The notes: generated by a model not told the origin, from the letters alone. 64,000 nt of DNA from Acarospora socialis (GCA_025617375.2 JAMYGW020000009.1:1116001-1180000), one strand, 5' to 3'. Counted from the stretch's first letter, positions 13,950 through 31,402 are shown. Made by a program: numbers and translations.

Positions 13950-15320
13950 AAATTAGTGTGTTATATGATACTAATGATTTAAAAATACATACTTCAACTT
14001 GCATATGATGTCTGTAATTGATTAATGAAATTCATGTTCACTAATATGTCATGATTCTTTGCTGCAACTGATTCTGAATAATTATATAGTATATGAGATT
14101 GATCAGTTACAGTATTGAGACAATTGAATTGTCATTGTACAATGTGATTATTTCAGTTGTGCAAATTCATAGATCTCTTATTGCACAATTAACATATATA
14201 TAGTTAGCATGATAATATAATCATCAGAAAATGAATAATCATAAAATCTTTCTTTTGTGAGATGATGAAAGTAATTTTAAATATATTAACATTGTATAAG
14301 CAATATCAAATGAAAAAATACTTACACATCAGCAAAAAATCTGACTTTTTGTCAGTTGAGATCATCAAGTCTTAATGTGTTGATTTGTAGTGCTTATGTT
14401 ATAGTAATAACAGTCAGTCAAATTAATGTCTAACTGTGTCATATAACACAGTGCTGTGTATATCTTAATACACAATGTTGTTTTCTTTTCATAATCAGAT
14501 TGTAAAATCTGCAGAAGAAATTCAACTGTTTTGACTGTCTTCAGATACTAACATGCAACACTGACTTTTGTATGATTTAAGATGTCAACATAGATTCATG
14601 AAATATAATGAGAAAATGCATTTATTTCAGTATAAATCTGAAAACTCTACATACTCAGCTTATTGTGATCATCAATTGATTAAATATAGTTGAAGTCTGA
14701 AATAATGTATTTGTTGTAATAATGTTGTAAATTATTCATACAACATTGATGATCTTCTGAATTAAGCTCTTTAATTATAACAAAGAGACAATCTCTGTTT
14801 CTATGTTAGTTATTAAAAACAAATATATATATATTGTATGACTTAAATATAGTATCTGACAACAAAATATTCTTTTGTACAAAAGTGTGTATATAGTATG
14901 CTTTTTTCATAGTCATCAATAGTTTCTGTATTTAGTTCTTCAAGAATTATTTTTTTAAGATTTTTATCTGTCTCTGTCTGATTAAAAATAAAGATTCTTT
15001 GAATAAGTCTTAGTCTTTTACATAATCATATAAGATCTACAGATTTTAGATTATATTCTTTTTGTTTCACAATATGTAAAATAGTCTTGTCATTAATACA
15101 AAAAACAAAGAAAAGAGCAGTTACATGAAGAATAAGTTGAGAAAAGTCATTTGTCTTGATTCTTTTTGATATTTGTCAGTTTTTGAGACATCATTGAATT
15201 GTATAAACATTACACACAACTTTGTGCTCTTCTTCAAGTAGCTGAGATATTTTTTTTGCAGTGTAATTTTTCTGAAAAAATGCAATAATTCAGTTCTTAT
15301 AAAAAACAAAATCAATAGAA
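13950..15320 (-). mobile_element. Fossil of a fungal DDE integrase-core gene
   Basis: On the minus strand, around 14,690-14,530, the reading contains D-x-H-x-K-L-S followed by a region like D-A-Y-S-x-Y and I-Y-V-x-I-x-N-x-T. Further downstream there is an S-T-x-N-Q-x-I match. These are landmarks of the integrase core domain protein family found in multiple copies in many fungal genomes (a DDE-type transposase/integrase fold). The piece near 15,315-15,121 would be its N-terminal part. No ends or terminal repeats were recognised, so the element class is unknown. It is broken many times and is as CpG-free as the rest of the block. Confidence 0.5.
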
Positions 15321-15786
15321 CATCTATTGTTTCTTATTTTGCTGTCTTTGTACAACAATGTTTGATTATTGAATATAGTTGATAATATGAATTTGTGTGT
15401 ACATATATTAGTGCAGTTTCATAAACAATGATCTCATATAAAATATAAAATTTTTACTACAGATTCAGACTTTTCAAAGTTCTACATCATACAACATACA
15501 TTTATTATTAATATATGCTCAGCAGAACTCTGTTGTACAATGTTATTCATTTATAAAAATTATATATATTAATATATATCATGCAATTCACATCAACAGA
15601 TTCAGTGATGTAAGCAGTAACACATAAATCATGTAGTACTACATCTTCTAAAATTTGAGTTCAAATCTTAGCTGAATCATTCAAGAACATTGTGTGCAAG
15701 TTCTACAATAATGTGAAACATGCACATGCTGTTCTTGAACTATCATTTTGTTGTATGTTACAAAATTCAGAAAATTTTCTTGGTTG

Positions 15787-17352
15787 TCGTTAAGTCAGTC
15801 TCAGTTGCCCGTACCCGCAGCGGACGTCAACGCTTTCTACTCCGTAAGGTCGGTATCTCACAAAAAGGAGTCACACCAAGCCTCCGGGGAAAGTCAGAAT
15901 GAAAAGTGGATCTCCACACGGCCTTATGTTATTACCAAGTGTAACTTGCAATACCATCCTCAAATCCCAGCTTCTCTCGTTATTGGAGAACGATGAATTA
16001 CCTGTGCGAAGTCCTCGGCGACAGCCCAGGTCAGCAGCAGCACTCAGCACAATCAAGTTACTGGGAAACATTGGACGGTATAACTGTCAGAGTGCGGAAT
16101 CATGCAGAGAACAGACTCTTTGAGCTGCTAAACACATACGGACAGAAATGGGACGCCCTTCAATACGATTCATTGGTCTGCAAGGATGATACTTGGCCAG
16201 AGCCCGTTCTACAGGCATCAATAGCTGGATAGAAGGGTTGAGAGAGTCGGCCTCCGCCCATATTCTACAGGACAGCTGTTCTACCCCTTCATCAATGTCA
16301 CTGACACGTCGGATAAAGTGGCTTTCCTCGGGCTGCTCTATTACAAGACATTGGTATGCTTCCCCAGAGGAAGATGGGTTCGCATTACAACCTCCAGGGA
16401 CGCTGCCGTGGACGGTTGTTGCTTATGTGCACTGGAGCGAATCGTGAAGAGCTGGGCAAACTTTCAAGGCATGCTAGAACGCGGTCAAGGCACCGGTACT
16501 TGAAATTGCCTCATACCTGGATTGAAGCTCGTACTACGAAATCGCAACCCGAGCCACTCCTCAAGGGACCAGAACCAGGAGGTGCCAGCTCTTTACCATG
16601 ATGCACAAATAACCCTCGAATTCTCGCACGGTCGTTGCTGTCAGTCAAGCCATGCGGTCTGGCTGCATCGAGGCCAGGGAGGCCAGACCTGCACGACTCA
16701 CCCTTGAGGAACAGCGGTGTCGTGCTGAGCTCGTTGCGCTTCGCCTCCTACTTATGCAAGACATGTAATCAGGGCTCGCAAGGCGACTCAGGGAGTATAG
16801 TACCGGGCTTGTATCTAGGAAAGCCTCATTATAGCTTCCCAGCATGACAATGTACGCTAAGCGTAGTCTCCAGTTTCAGCCCGACCGGTTTTACTGAGTA
16901 TGTTGCGTACGTATGAGCAGTAAGTTTAGGCAGACTGTGGTGGGCATTTGGGGGATACGATGTGATAGTTTAAATAAGTAGACAGTTCCAACTTTTCTGA
17001 CTGGAGCGGAGTCGCTGGAATAAAATATCGGCAAGCCGTAGCATCACCAGGTACAGTCAAACTCAATCAGCGTGCAAGAGCACCGTTTTAGACTGAGCTG
17101 TAATCTCGGTCCAAAGATTATCATTGATATTTGAATATGTGATAGGTGGTCGTCCTAGTCTACTCTGAACCCTTGACGCCACCGTGAGAGTTTCATCCTC
17201 CTTTGTGGAACTGATAGAGACCATACAATGCCGCGTTCCACCAGAGCAACGATAAAAAAGATCAAGAAATTGGTAAAGAGGAACAGGGTATCAACATCAG
17301 CTGAGATTTAAAGCACACAATACAGTACGCCAGCCGCCAGTACGCCAGCCAT
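15787..17352. other. Normal-composition stretch without a recognised gene
   Basis: Base composition and CpG content are normal from 15,787 on. The plus strand has several overlapping short open frames (about 60-85 codons, for example 15,993-16,232 and 16,318-16,503), none with a recognised domain and none that I could join by convincing splice sites. It could be a degraded gene, a non-coding transcript or spacer beside the repeat island. Confidence 0.5.
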
Positions 17353-18597
17353 CTAGAACATGCGTGCAGCTCCCTTGGTGAGATGATCGAAAAACTTCCC
17401 CACCAGTTCTCGGATGTAGAGATACGACGCACCGCGCAAGGGACTCGCTGACGCACGTGGAGTGGGGTCCTCTTCCGCATCTAGCCTGTGCACATAAGCG
17501 CTCAACCCCTTCGTATTCTCCAAGCCTCCAGCGATGACATGCACGCGTGTCCATTGGTCGAAGTTCTTGAGGTTGTTCACCGACGGCGTGGTGTCAGTCA
17601 CGGCGTCCCATACAGCCTTCCAGTACTCAGAGTTGCGCTCATTGCTATTTGACTGTGAAAGCTTCTCCCGGAGACGATATTTTAACTGACGCGCTGGACA
17701 GATGATGGTGAAGAAGAAGCGGGAACTGAGAGGATTCGTTGGCGGATCGACTTCGAGATCATCGAGGATGCCATTCAGCCGGTCTCGCACCGTCTGCCGA
17801 AGATCATCTGAAGCTGTAAAGTCATGCGAGAGCTTTAGTTGATCGGCCCTGCCGACATCATATGAAGTTATACCTCAAAAATTTTCCCTTCAGTCATAGC
17901 TCGTGTCTCTGATCTTCTTGCAAGCGTCTGCAAAAACGACGATACCGTTGTCTACCACTTCCAGTGCGTCCCTTCGGGCCTTGATAACGTGCTCATTCAT
18001 CTGGGAACCGTAGAGCGTGCGCGAAGTTAGCAGAGCTTCAACATCGATGAACATGGCAAGGCGGCCTCGTCGAATGTCAATGACGTCGACTTCCCGGCCC
18101 CAGACCTTCTTCAACTCTTCCTGTAATTCGAGATAGAACCAGTCGTCGCGTGGATGCCAGCCAGATTTGTGAGCCGGGTCCCAGACCACGACGACGTCGA
18201 CGTCGCTGGACTCCTTCTGCTCGCCACGAGAGAATGAACCGAAGACACCAGCCCAGAGAACATTTCGGAAACCGTCATTCGAGAAAACAGGTAGAGCGGC
18301 GCTTCGTAGAGATGAGAGGTTTAATGCTTGATGAGGGGCTGCAACGGGTACTTCTGACTTGTTGCCAGCATCTTGACCGGGACTATGGTAAGATCTCTTA
18401 TACAGTACGGAGATGTAGAGCGCAGAGTGTTTGTATTTGACACGGATCCCATTGTGTCTAAGTCTAAGTATTGAGTAAGGTACCACAAGTGAGGTGAGGT
18501 TACCATAATGAGGTAAGGTGTTGGATAGTGAGAGTCGGGGTGAATAGAGTATAGTCCGGGGAGCCTCAGTATGAGCACCACATGGAGAGCCCTCCAT
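17353..18597 (-). CDS. Pol-beta-type (minimal) nucleotidyltransferase domain protein
   Basis: The N-terminal half carries the nucleotidyltransferase signature G-S-F-S-R-G followed by S-D-V-D-V-V-V at 18,185-18,235, the glycine-serine plus paired-aspartate metal site of the Pol-beta/MNT superfamily. A third acidic position fits E-V-D-V-I-D downstream. The substrate is unknown. A second open stretch (17,353-17,813) lies in the same frame, separated by stops; removing a 132-nt intron (17,814-17,945, GTATCG...TTACAG) joins the two into about 370 residues. The alternative is two small adjacent genes. The C-terminal part is not recognised, and a HEPN-type R-x4-6-H motif is not visible. The start is uncertain: the first Met is at 18,597, but residues before about 75 look non-conserved. 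It is the first gene beside the repeat island. Confidence 0.65.
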
Positions 18598-19133
18598 CTA
18601 TATCAACCCTGAGCTGCCAACAACAATTACTTCCCGTACTTCCCAACTTCGACTCCAACTTTAAGAACAGGGTTAGTTCAATCTCAGCCTGAGCTGAGAT
18701 CTCATGGAGTGGTGAATCCATGAGTCATAGAGGTCCCCAGTTGGACATGACGTTAGTCGTTCATCTTCTTTCTGTTCTACTACATGTACATGGCCGCAGT
18801 AGGGAAAGAAAGATCTCCTCCAAGTATTGGGGCCGAGAGATCACAGGCAGTCGCCACGAACCATGCGTGAAAGACATAAACTGTGAGACATGAGACCATA
18901 GCTTTTCTAAGCACCGTTCACCGTGCCCTTCAAACCCTGTATACATCGACCGACGCCAAACAGCACACCAGCAAGTCATGGGCCAACGAAAGCCAACGTC
19001 TCGAGCCATGATCGTAGAGTACAATGCAATGAATGAAACCCAAGCCCAGAGACGGAAAATCTAATATAGCGAACAGAGCGAAGTGGTAAAGTTGAAAGAG
19101 TAGAAACTCCCCTGATAACACCATCTTCCCTGA
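18598..19133. other. Spacer between the nucleotidyltransferase and KDM5 genes
   Basis: Only short overlapping frames are present. Because both neighbours are on the minus strand, this should hold the KDM5 3' untranslated region and the nucleotidyltransferase promoter. I see no other feature. Confidence 0.5.
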
Positions 19134-25955
<6,822 letters not shown>

Positions 25956-27436
25956 ATGGAAGCTCGACCCATACCGTCCTTCTATTGTTGCTACCTCTTG
26001 CGATCCACCGTGCGCCATGCCAGCCTCTATATCGGATCAACCCCCAATCCAGTGCGTAGGTTGAAACAGCACAACGGCCTCAGCAACGGCGGCGCGGTGA
26101 GGACGGCGCGCGATAACCTGAGACCATGGGAGATGGCCTGTATCGTGACGGGCTTCCCGTCCAACATCGCGGCCTTGCAGTTTGAGTATGTCCCCGTTGC
26201 TGTACGTTTCATGTTGCTTACCTGTCCGTCCAATTCCTGACCATGGCAATGGTTTGTATGTGCAATTGCGGTGACTCGGGTGAATGCATGACCGGCAATG
26301 CATCGAAGTCAAGTCTGCCTGACGCTGGGGATAGGCTTGCCTGAGTTCTATGCTAACAGACTCTCAGGTGGGCCTGGCAGAATACCCACCTCACACGCCG
26401 CATCGCCGAAGAGCAACGCATTACTGCTCGGGAGACTAAAGTTCGAATATCCCCTCGGACCGGGCGTTCACGTCGGCGCCCTGCCCGACCCCGAGCTTCA
26501 CTGACGGACAAGATTTCTAACTTGCATCTATTGCTGCGTGTCCCGAGCTTTGCGCGTTGGCCGCTCGAGGTGCGGTTCTTCTGCGAGGATGTACACCGCG
26601 TCTGGCAGGCCTGGATCAAACACATCTCTGGAGCGACCCATGGCGAAATCAAAGTAGTCCTGGACTTAAAGCGGCCACCAGCCGAGGCAAATGGGAATTC
26701 AGAAGACGGTCAAGTTAAGAGCAAGCCACATGGCGGCCCAGTCGGAATGGGAGGACTGGAGAGCTTGGATGTTGCGTATAAGGGCTTGAAGAACCACGTG
26801 GAGAAAAGTTTGTTCTTGTTGGCTGAGAGCGAAAACACGAAATGCGCCGTCTGTACCGAGCACGTCAGTCAGAACACAGGCATGGTCGTGGTCTGCCCGG
26901 GAGATAATTGCCGCGCAGCTTCACATGTCAGCTGCCTGTCCTCTCGGTTCCTCGGGCTTGAAAAGCATGCGGAGGCGGTGATACCAACAGAAGGATCCTG
27001 CCCAGCGTGTAAAGAAACCTTTCGATGGGTGGACCTTGTCAGAGAAATGAGCTTAAGGACCCGAGGGGCGAGGGAAATAGAAAGGCTAATGAAGAAGCCG
27101 AGAGGCCAGAAAAGCAAGTTGCCAGCGAATGCTCAGGACGTCTCAGTTGTCGCAACCAATCGCAATGATGATGTAGAGGAGGACGATCTGCGAGCGCCTG
27201 GAGAGGATGCAGCACTAGGAATGACGACAGCAGGTGTTACGGGTGATGAGCTTTCTGATGATGGCTGGCAATACCGAGTGGATGAGGATGATGACATCCT
27301 GTCCACAATGAGCACAAGCTCTAACATATCCAGAGAGTTCTCAGTTGACTCTATATGCGGGTCTCCAGTACATACCACGAGATCAGAAATAACTATCGAA
27401 GAGAGCGATTGGGATTATGCAGAGATCCTCAGCTAG
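25956..27436 (+). CDS. SLX1: Structure-specific endonuclease subunit Slx1
   Basis: Catalytic subunit of the Slx1-Slx4 nuclease, which cleaves branched DNA such as 5' flaps and Holliday junctions in the nucleus. Two exons give about 432 residues. The N-terminus is a GIY-YIG nuclease: a Y-C-C-Y-L-L strand, then Y-I-G-S-T with the R-x-x-Q-H-N helix start, and the family's L-Q-F-E-W-A-W-Q region that supplies the catalytic Glu. The intron at 26,186-26,367 (GTATGT...CTCAG) splits that Glu codon. The C-terminal half has the zinc-binding finger expected of Slx1 (C-x2-C near residue 180, then C, H-x2-C and a final C-x2-C in CPACKETF). An acidic, Ser-rich tail follows. Slx4 is not in the window. Confidence 0.93.
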
Positions 27437-27555
27437 AGTAGCCGGACTGATGCTAAACTATTTCCCGTGCTGGCAGAGCCGAGTCTCAGGACGCGGAGCC
27501 TTTGAAAGCGCTCAAAGTGACGGCCTCAGTTCCAAAACGCAGTACGAGTGGGCTC
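27437..27555. other. Convergent 3' spacer between SLX1 and thymidylate kinase
   Basis: The stop codons of two converging genes are about 120 bp apart, so their 3' untranslated regions probably overlap. No other feature is visible. Confidence 0.5.
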
Positions 27556-28406
27556 TCAAAGACCACCGTTCGCAGGCAGCTCCTGCGGCCACGGAAGTAC
27601 GCTTCGCAGAGGAGCGTTGGTGACCTCTACTCGTCTCATGCGATCTAGGACGGTGTCGAGCACACTCCGCTCAACCTCCGGCACTGGCTTGTCTGCATCG
27701 ATGACGCAAAAGTCTTCCTTGTCAGGCATTATCAAGATTTTATGGAATAACTCCCGCACACGACTTTGTGTTCTGTCGTTCTCATACTTCTCCAAGCCGA
27801 AGCCGCCACGCTTGGCGGCTACACCGGGAGATATATCGAGGAAGAGACAAATGTCCGGGCGAGGCAGTCCTACTTCAGGCTCCCTCGCCCATGCAAGTGT
27901 GAGAGTTGGATTGTCCTTTGCTGCAGAATAAACGATCCCGGAGTAGTAGTAGCGATCAACAATCACTGTGGTGCCGCTAGCGATTGCGGTCCTGATCTGT
28001 TCCGCAGCCTCCCACCGGTTGGACGAGAAAAGTAGGTGGATAACATGATCTTCTTGCTGGGCATGGCCTTTCAGATAGGCGTCTATCATGCCACCGATTG
28101 GCGTTGATCTATCTATGATTTATACAGTTAAGAAAGTCGGTGCTGTTGTTAAGCACGTAACTCACCGGGAAAGCGTAGAGATTTGACATCATTACCACGT
28201 TGCCGGAGATTTTCCGCCAGGCGAGCAGCCTGAGAGGATTTCCCAGACCTATCCAGGCCTTCTAACACAATCAGCGCGCCTCGAGACGTGTGCTGTATGG
28301 TTTCTCCTGTGGCCATAATCCCTTTGATTGTTTCAGTGATCTTGAAGTCACGTTGGACGGTTCGAAGATTACGGGTAAACGCGCTAGCGGAGATTGCCGT
28401 GCTCAT
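27556..28406 (-). CDS. CDC8: Thymidylate kinase (dTMP kinase)
   Basis: Phosphorylates dTMP to dTDP with ATP, an essential step in dTTP supply. Two exons with a 53-nt intron (28,113-28,165, GTGAGT...CATAG). The P-loop is G-L-D-R-S-G-K-S-S; the DRx motif is V-D-R-Y-Y-Y-S-G; an F-P-D-R substrate-site motif is rebuilt exactly across the splice junction; and the lid region contains [10 protein letters not shown]. The first ATG (28,406) gives about 265 residues with a basic, Ser/Ala-rich leader that could target mitochondria; a second in-frame ATG about 30 codons later gives a length nearer the usual 210-235 residues. The gene is divergent to QTRT2 with about 56 bp between start codons. Confidence 0.93.
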
Positions 28407-28462
28407 CACCACAATTGATCCGCGGTACTGATCCTCCGGGTGCAAGACCTCATCTGACGGTT
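28407..28462. promoter_or_regulatory. Minimal shared promoter between CDC8 and QTRT2
   Basis: Only about 56 bp separate the two first ATG codons of divergent genes. Both transcripts must start here or inside the other gene's leader, so the two 5' untranslated regions are very short or overlap. If the downstream start codons are used on both sides, the gap grows to about 160 bp. No TATA motif is obvious. Confidence 0.5.
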
Positions 28463-30011
28463 ATGTTCGCTACAATCATGGCGGAAAAGCTCGCACGGTT
28501 GCCATCAGAGATATTCTCGTTCACTCTTCTGGAACCCAAGCCATCAGGACTAGGTCCAAGATTGGGCACAATTGCCTTGAAAGGCAGGGCACCGTTGCAG
28601 ACACCACACTATATTGCTCTGAGCTCCAGAGGGGCTGTGCCTCATGTCTCTCAAGATGTGATGAGAAAGCATACTAACATCAGAGGCATACACGTTGCTC
28701 TCGAAGACTGTGAGTTCGCATCGGGAAGGCTGCACGAGGCCCCGTGTACTGACATGACTGCTCCGAATTGGAGCCAGTAAGTTATAGAAAAGGCACCAAG
28801 AGGGATTCCTCCGATATTCAATCTTCCAAATACCTCCACCATCTCGTCACTTCGTGAGTTTATAGCTTTGCAACATGACGCGTTGCTCGTGCTTGGCCCT
28901 CGACGGAGCCCCCCGGTGCCATGTCCGGCTTCAAATACGCACTCCGCCATATCAATATTGACCTCTGTCGGGTTTCGTCAACTGGAATCGGAAGACTATG
29001 TGGATGCTGTGCAAAAGATTCGGCCGGATATAGTTGTTGGAATGGGAGATCTAGTTCTGAGTCAGAAGGCGGGTTCGAAAAGGGTAGAGAAAATGGGGGA
29101 TCGGACTGCTGCTTGGACACATGAGATGATCATTGGGATTGCAGACGACGAGGAGCCAACTTCAGAGACCCGTCCGCCTGCACTCTTTGCGCCGATCTTG
29201 CCTGTGGAAAAGGAAATGCAATCTATGTATCTGGACCACTTACAGGACGAGTGGAGGGATCATGTCCAGGGCCTAACCCTTTATCAATCGTCCTCTGTTT
29301 TGATAGTACCGGATACTTTGTTTGATTTGCCTCGCTTGTCATTGGATGAGCCCAATAGCCCGCAAGAGGTCCTCCGCAACGTCTCTTTAGGTGTGGATGT
29401 TCTCACGATTCCTTTTATCGGTGCAGCTACCGACGCTGGGATTGCACTGGATTATGTATTTCCCTATCGGCCTGAAAGTCAGCAAGAATCACCGAAGTCT
29501 CTGGGCATGGATATGTGGTCTGCGCAGTACGCCACTGACCTCTCTCCCCTGCGTTGGGGATGTCCGTGCTATACTTGTTCGAAGCATCATCGAGCGTACA
29601 TTCAACACCTGCTGTCAGCAAAGGAGATGCTGGGTTGGGTATTACTACAGATACATAACCATCATGTCCTTGACGAGTTCTTCGCTGGCATCAGAAGCAG
29701 TATCATCAATGGCACGTATGAAAAGGATAAAGAAAGCTTTGAGAAGGCGTATGAGAGAGACTTGCCGGAGAAAACTGGCCAAGGGCCAAGGTATATTCTT
29801 ACCGGAGAATTACCGGTACGAATGCTGACAGTCAGACAGAGTCAGGGGTTATCAGTTCAAGTCCAATGGACCTGGTGAGCCCAAAAAAAATCAGCTGGCA
29901 CACCAAAGTCTAGACGATGGAGCAGAGAAGCTCGCGGACGCGCCTCTGCCTAGTCCAACTGCTGATTCCAGTGACCTTGCAGAGAGAGGGTTTGCAGAAA
30001 AGGTGGATTAG
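28463..30011 (+). CDS. QTRT2: Queuine tRNA-ribosyltransferase accessory subunit 2
   Basis: Non-catalytic partner of the TGT enzyme that exchanges guanine for queuine at the wobble base of Asp, Asn, His and Tyr tRNAs. Three exons give about 473 residues; introns at 28,710-28,781 (GTGAGT...GTAAG) and 29,791-29,845 (GTATAT...GTCAG). The second intron restores a continuous R-G-Y-Q-F-K-S family motif. The TIM-barrel zinc site is present as C-P-C-Y-T-C with the following histidines. Many fungi lack queuine salvage or keep it patchily, so its presence implies that this species takes up queuine. The start at 28,463 or the in-frame ATG at 28,478 are both possible. Confidence 0.9.
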
Positions 30012-30225
30012 TGCACCAGCAATAAGGCCGCACGAAGCGTACTCGTCAGTTGAATTTATTGCAATGATATACACCTAAAGTGGTATATGCATGAAATCTA
30101 TAGCTATGCCAACGCTATGTAAGTTTCGTTAACCCCTTAACCCTCAAGTTCGGCTGGCTCTAACGAACTACGTCAGTGCATGTAGCCGACGGAATGGAGC
30201 ACAAGAAGCTAACGCGAATGGTCCA

Positions 30226-30503
30226 CTAAATGTGTCCTAACACCAGCAAGACCTTCGAAGGACGACCCAGGATTATTCCCGTGGGTCTCGCGTCGGCTAA
30301 TGTCCCCCACTGGCCGTGTGAGTTCAGCGTTCTCGGGATCTGGGGCTATGTCGGCGATCTGTCAGCGTCTGGGCACCTACTCGCAGCTCTGGAGGTGTGG
30401 TACCATTCTCCCTGGACCGGCGGCGACCATCTAGCCAAGCTAAGACACCGACGACGGTCATGATGATGCCGAAAACAATGGCGACAACCGTCTCGTTCGA
30501 CAT
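30226..30503 (-). CDS. Possible small single-pass membrane protein
   Basis: The frame starts M-S-N-E-T-V and has one strong membrane helix (residues about 5-25, V-V-A-I-V-F-G-I-I-M-T-V-V-G-V-L) followed at once by a basic R-R-R-S-R segment, which predicts an N-out/C-in anchor. Read without splicing it ends at 30,324 (about 60 residues). A GTAGGT...CCCAG intron of about 45 nt in its second half would extend it to a stop at 30,226 with about 80 residues. Short membrane proteins of this shape occur across fungi, but I cannot name one. Codon evidence alone is weak. Confidence 0.4.
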
Positions 30504-31359
30504 CGGTGTCATCGTACATAGAATGCGTTCTTTCTGTCAATGAATCTTTGGAAATATCTGAATTGGATCGAGCCTTTGCACGAGAAAGGCGTAGACATGT
30601 CGAGTCTTTATATTGCTCGCGACGTGGGTCCATGTATCTTACTCGAGTATGTTATTGATGGGCTCGAGGAACCATAGCGATGCGCCGAGTCCTTGACGAC
30701 TTTATCTGACCCAGCCCACTTTATCTCGACAGCCTGCATAAAGCCGATTTAGTGGGGTGTCGCCACTTCCGGATCACCAATCAAAGGCAACTAGGCAACC
30801 CCATCTTTCGATCTTGCTTTGGCGTGCCTTTGTAGCTGACATGTTGCGGCTCCCGCTTTATGCAGCTCGTTTGCCTAATGTTGCGCATCGTCGGTAGCGC
30901 AGCGGCAGATGAACATTATTATTACTTTTATTACAATGTCCAATTTCACAATCGGGAGTTCAGATTACGTATGGCCGGGGACTTCTGTATAAATGTATAG
31001 TGTAAATTATTTTCATCCTGCCGATTCTTTACTGTTAGTGTTTGGGTTAGGTTGAACTGAGGGGCAAGGCTAACTGATCTCTGCCTATGTGTACTCCGTA
31101 CGGTAGGTGTTCGTCCGAAACCCGCGCTTGTGCCACACTAAACCCGAACATAGTACATCGCGACCCTCATTCGCTGTTCACCAATCCCTTCCCTCAAATG
31201 ACGCATCCAGGCTCACGATCCCTGTTCGAGTGCCTGCAAAGCCCACGTGTGATGCCCGACATGGACTCAGCCTACCGCTAGATTCAAGGGAAATCCAGTG
31301 GCTCTCTGGCAGAATGGTCCAATTATACAATGCTGTAGACCTGAGACACCGTTCCAAAG

Positions 31360-31361
31360 CA

Positions 31362-31400
<39 letters not shown>
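31360..31400. repeat. (CA)n microsatellite
   Basis: About 20 dinucleotide units of CA with two single-base interruptions (CATA) near its ends. It is non-coding and probably length-polymorphic. Confidence 0.95.

Positions 31401-31402
<2 letters not shown>

Larger units (their letters stand above)
1..15786. repeat. AT-rich, RIP-like mutated transposon island
   Basis: This is one continuous block of very AT-rich DNA in which I noticed no CpG dinucleotide, and in which CpC and GpG are rare. In bases 1-60, for example, nine cytosines occur: eight are followed by A, one by T, none by C or G. CpA and TpG are common. The block contains only eroded transposable elements, with no intact host gene. Repeat-induced point mutation (C to T on both strands of duplicated DNA) is the known fungal process that gives such islands, but the usual Neurospora target is CpA, which is spared here. 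The first CpG is at 15,788, so the edge is very sharp. Confidence 0.9.

Noticed and set aside
1-15786. CRISPR array, centromere core or telomere repeat
   Set aside because: No regularly spaced repeats and no telomeric hexamer arrays; the block is made of recognisable transposon fossils. Heterochromatin nearby a centromere cannot be excluded but is not shown.
17353-18597. MNT/HEPN-type toxin-antitoxin pair
   Set aside because: Only the nucleotidyltransferase signature is visible; the second part shows no HEPN R-x4-6-H motif, so the comparison is not supported.
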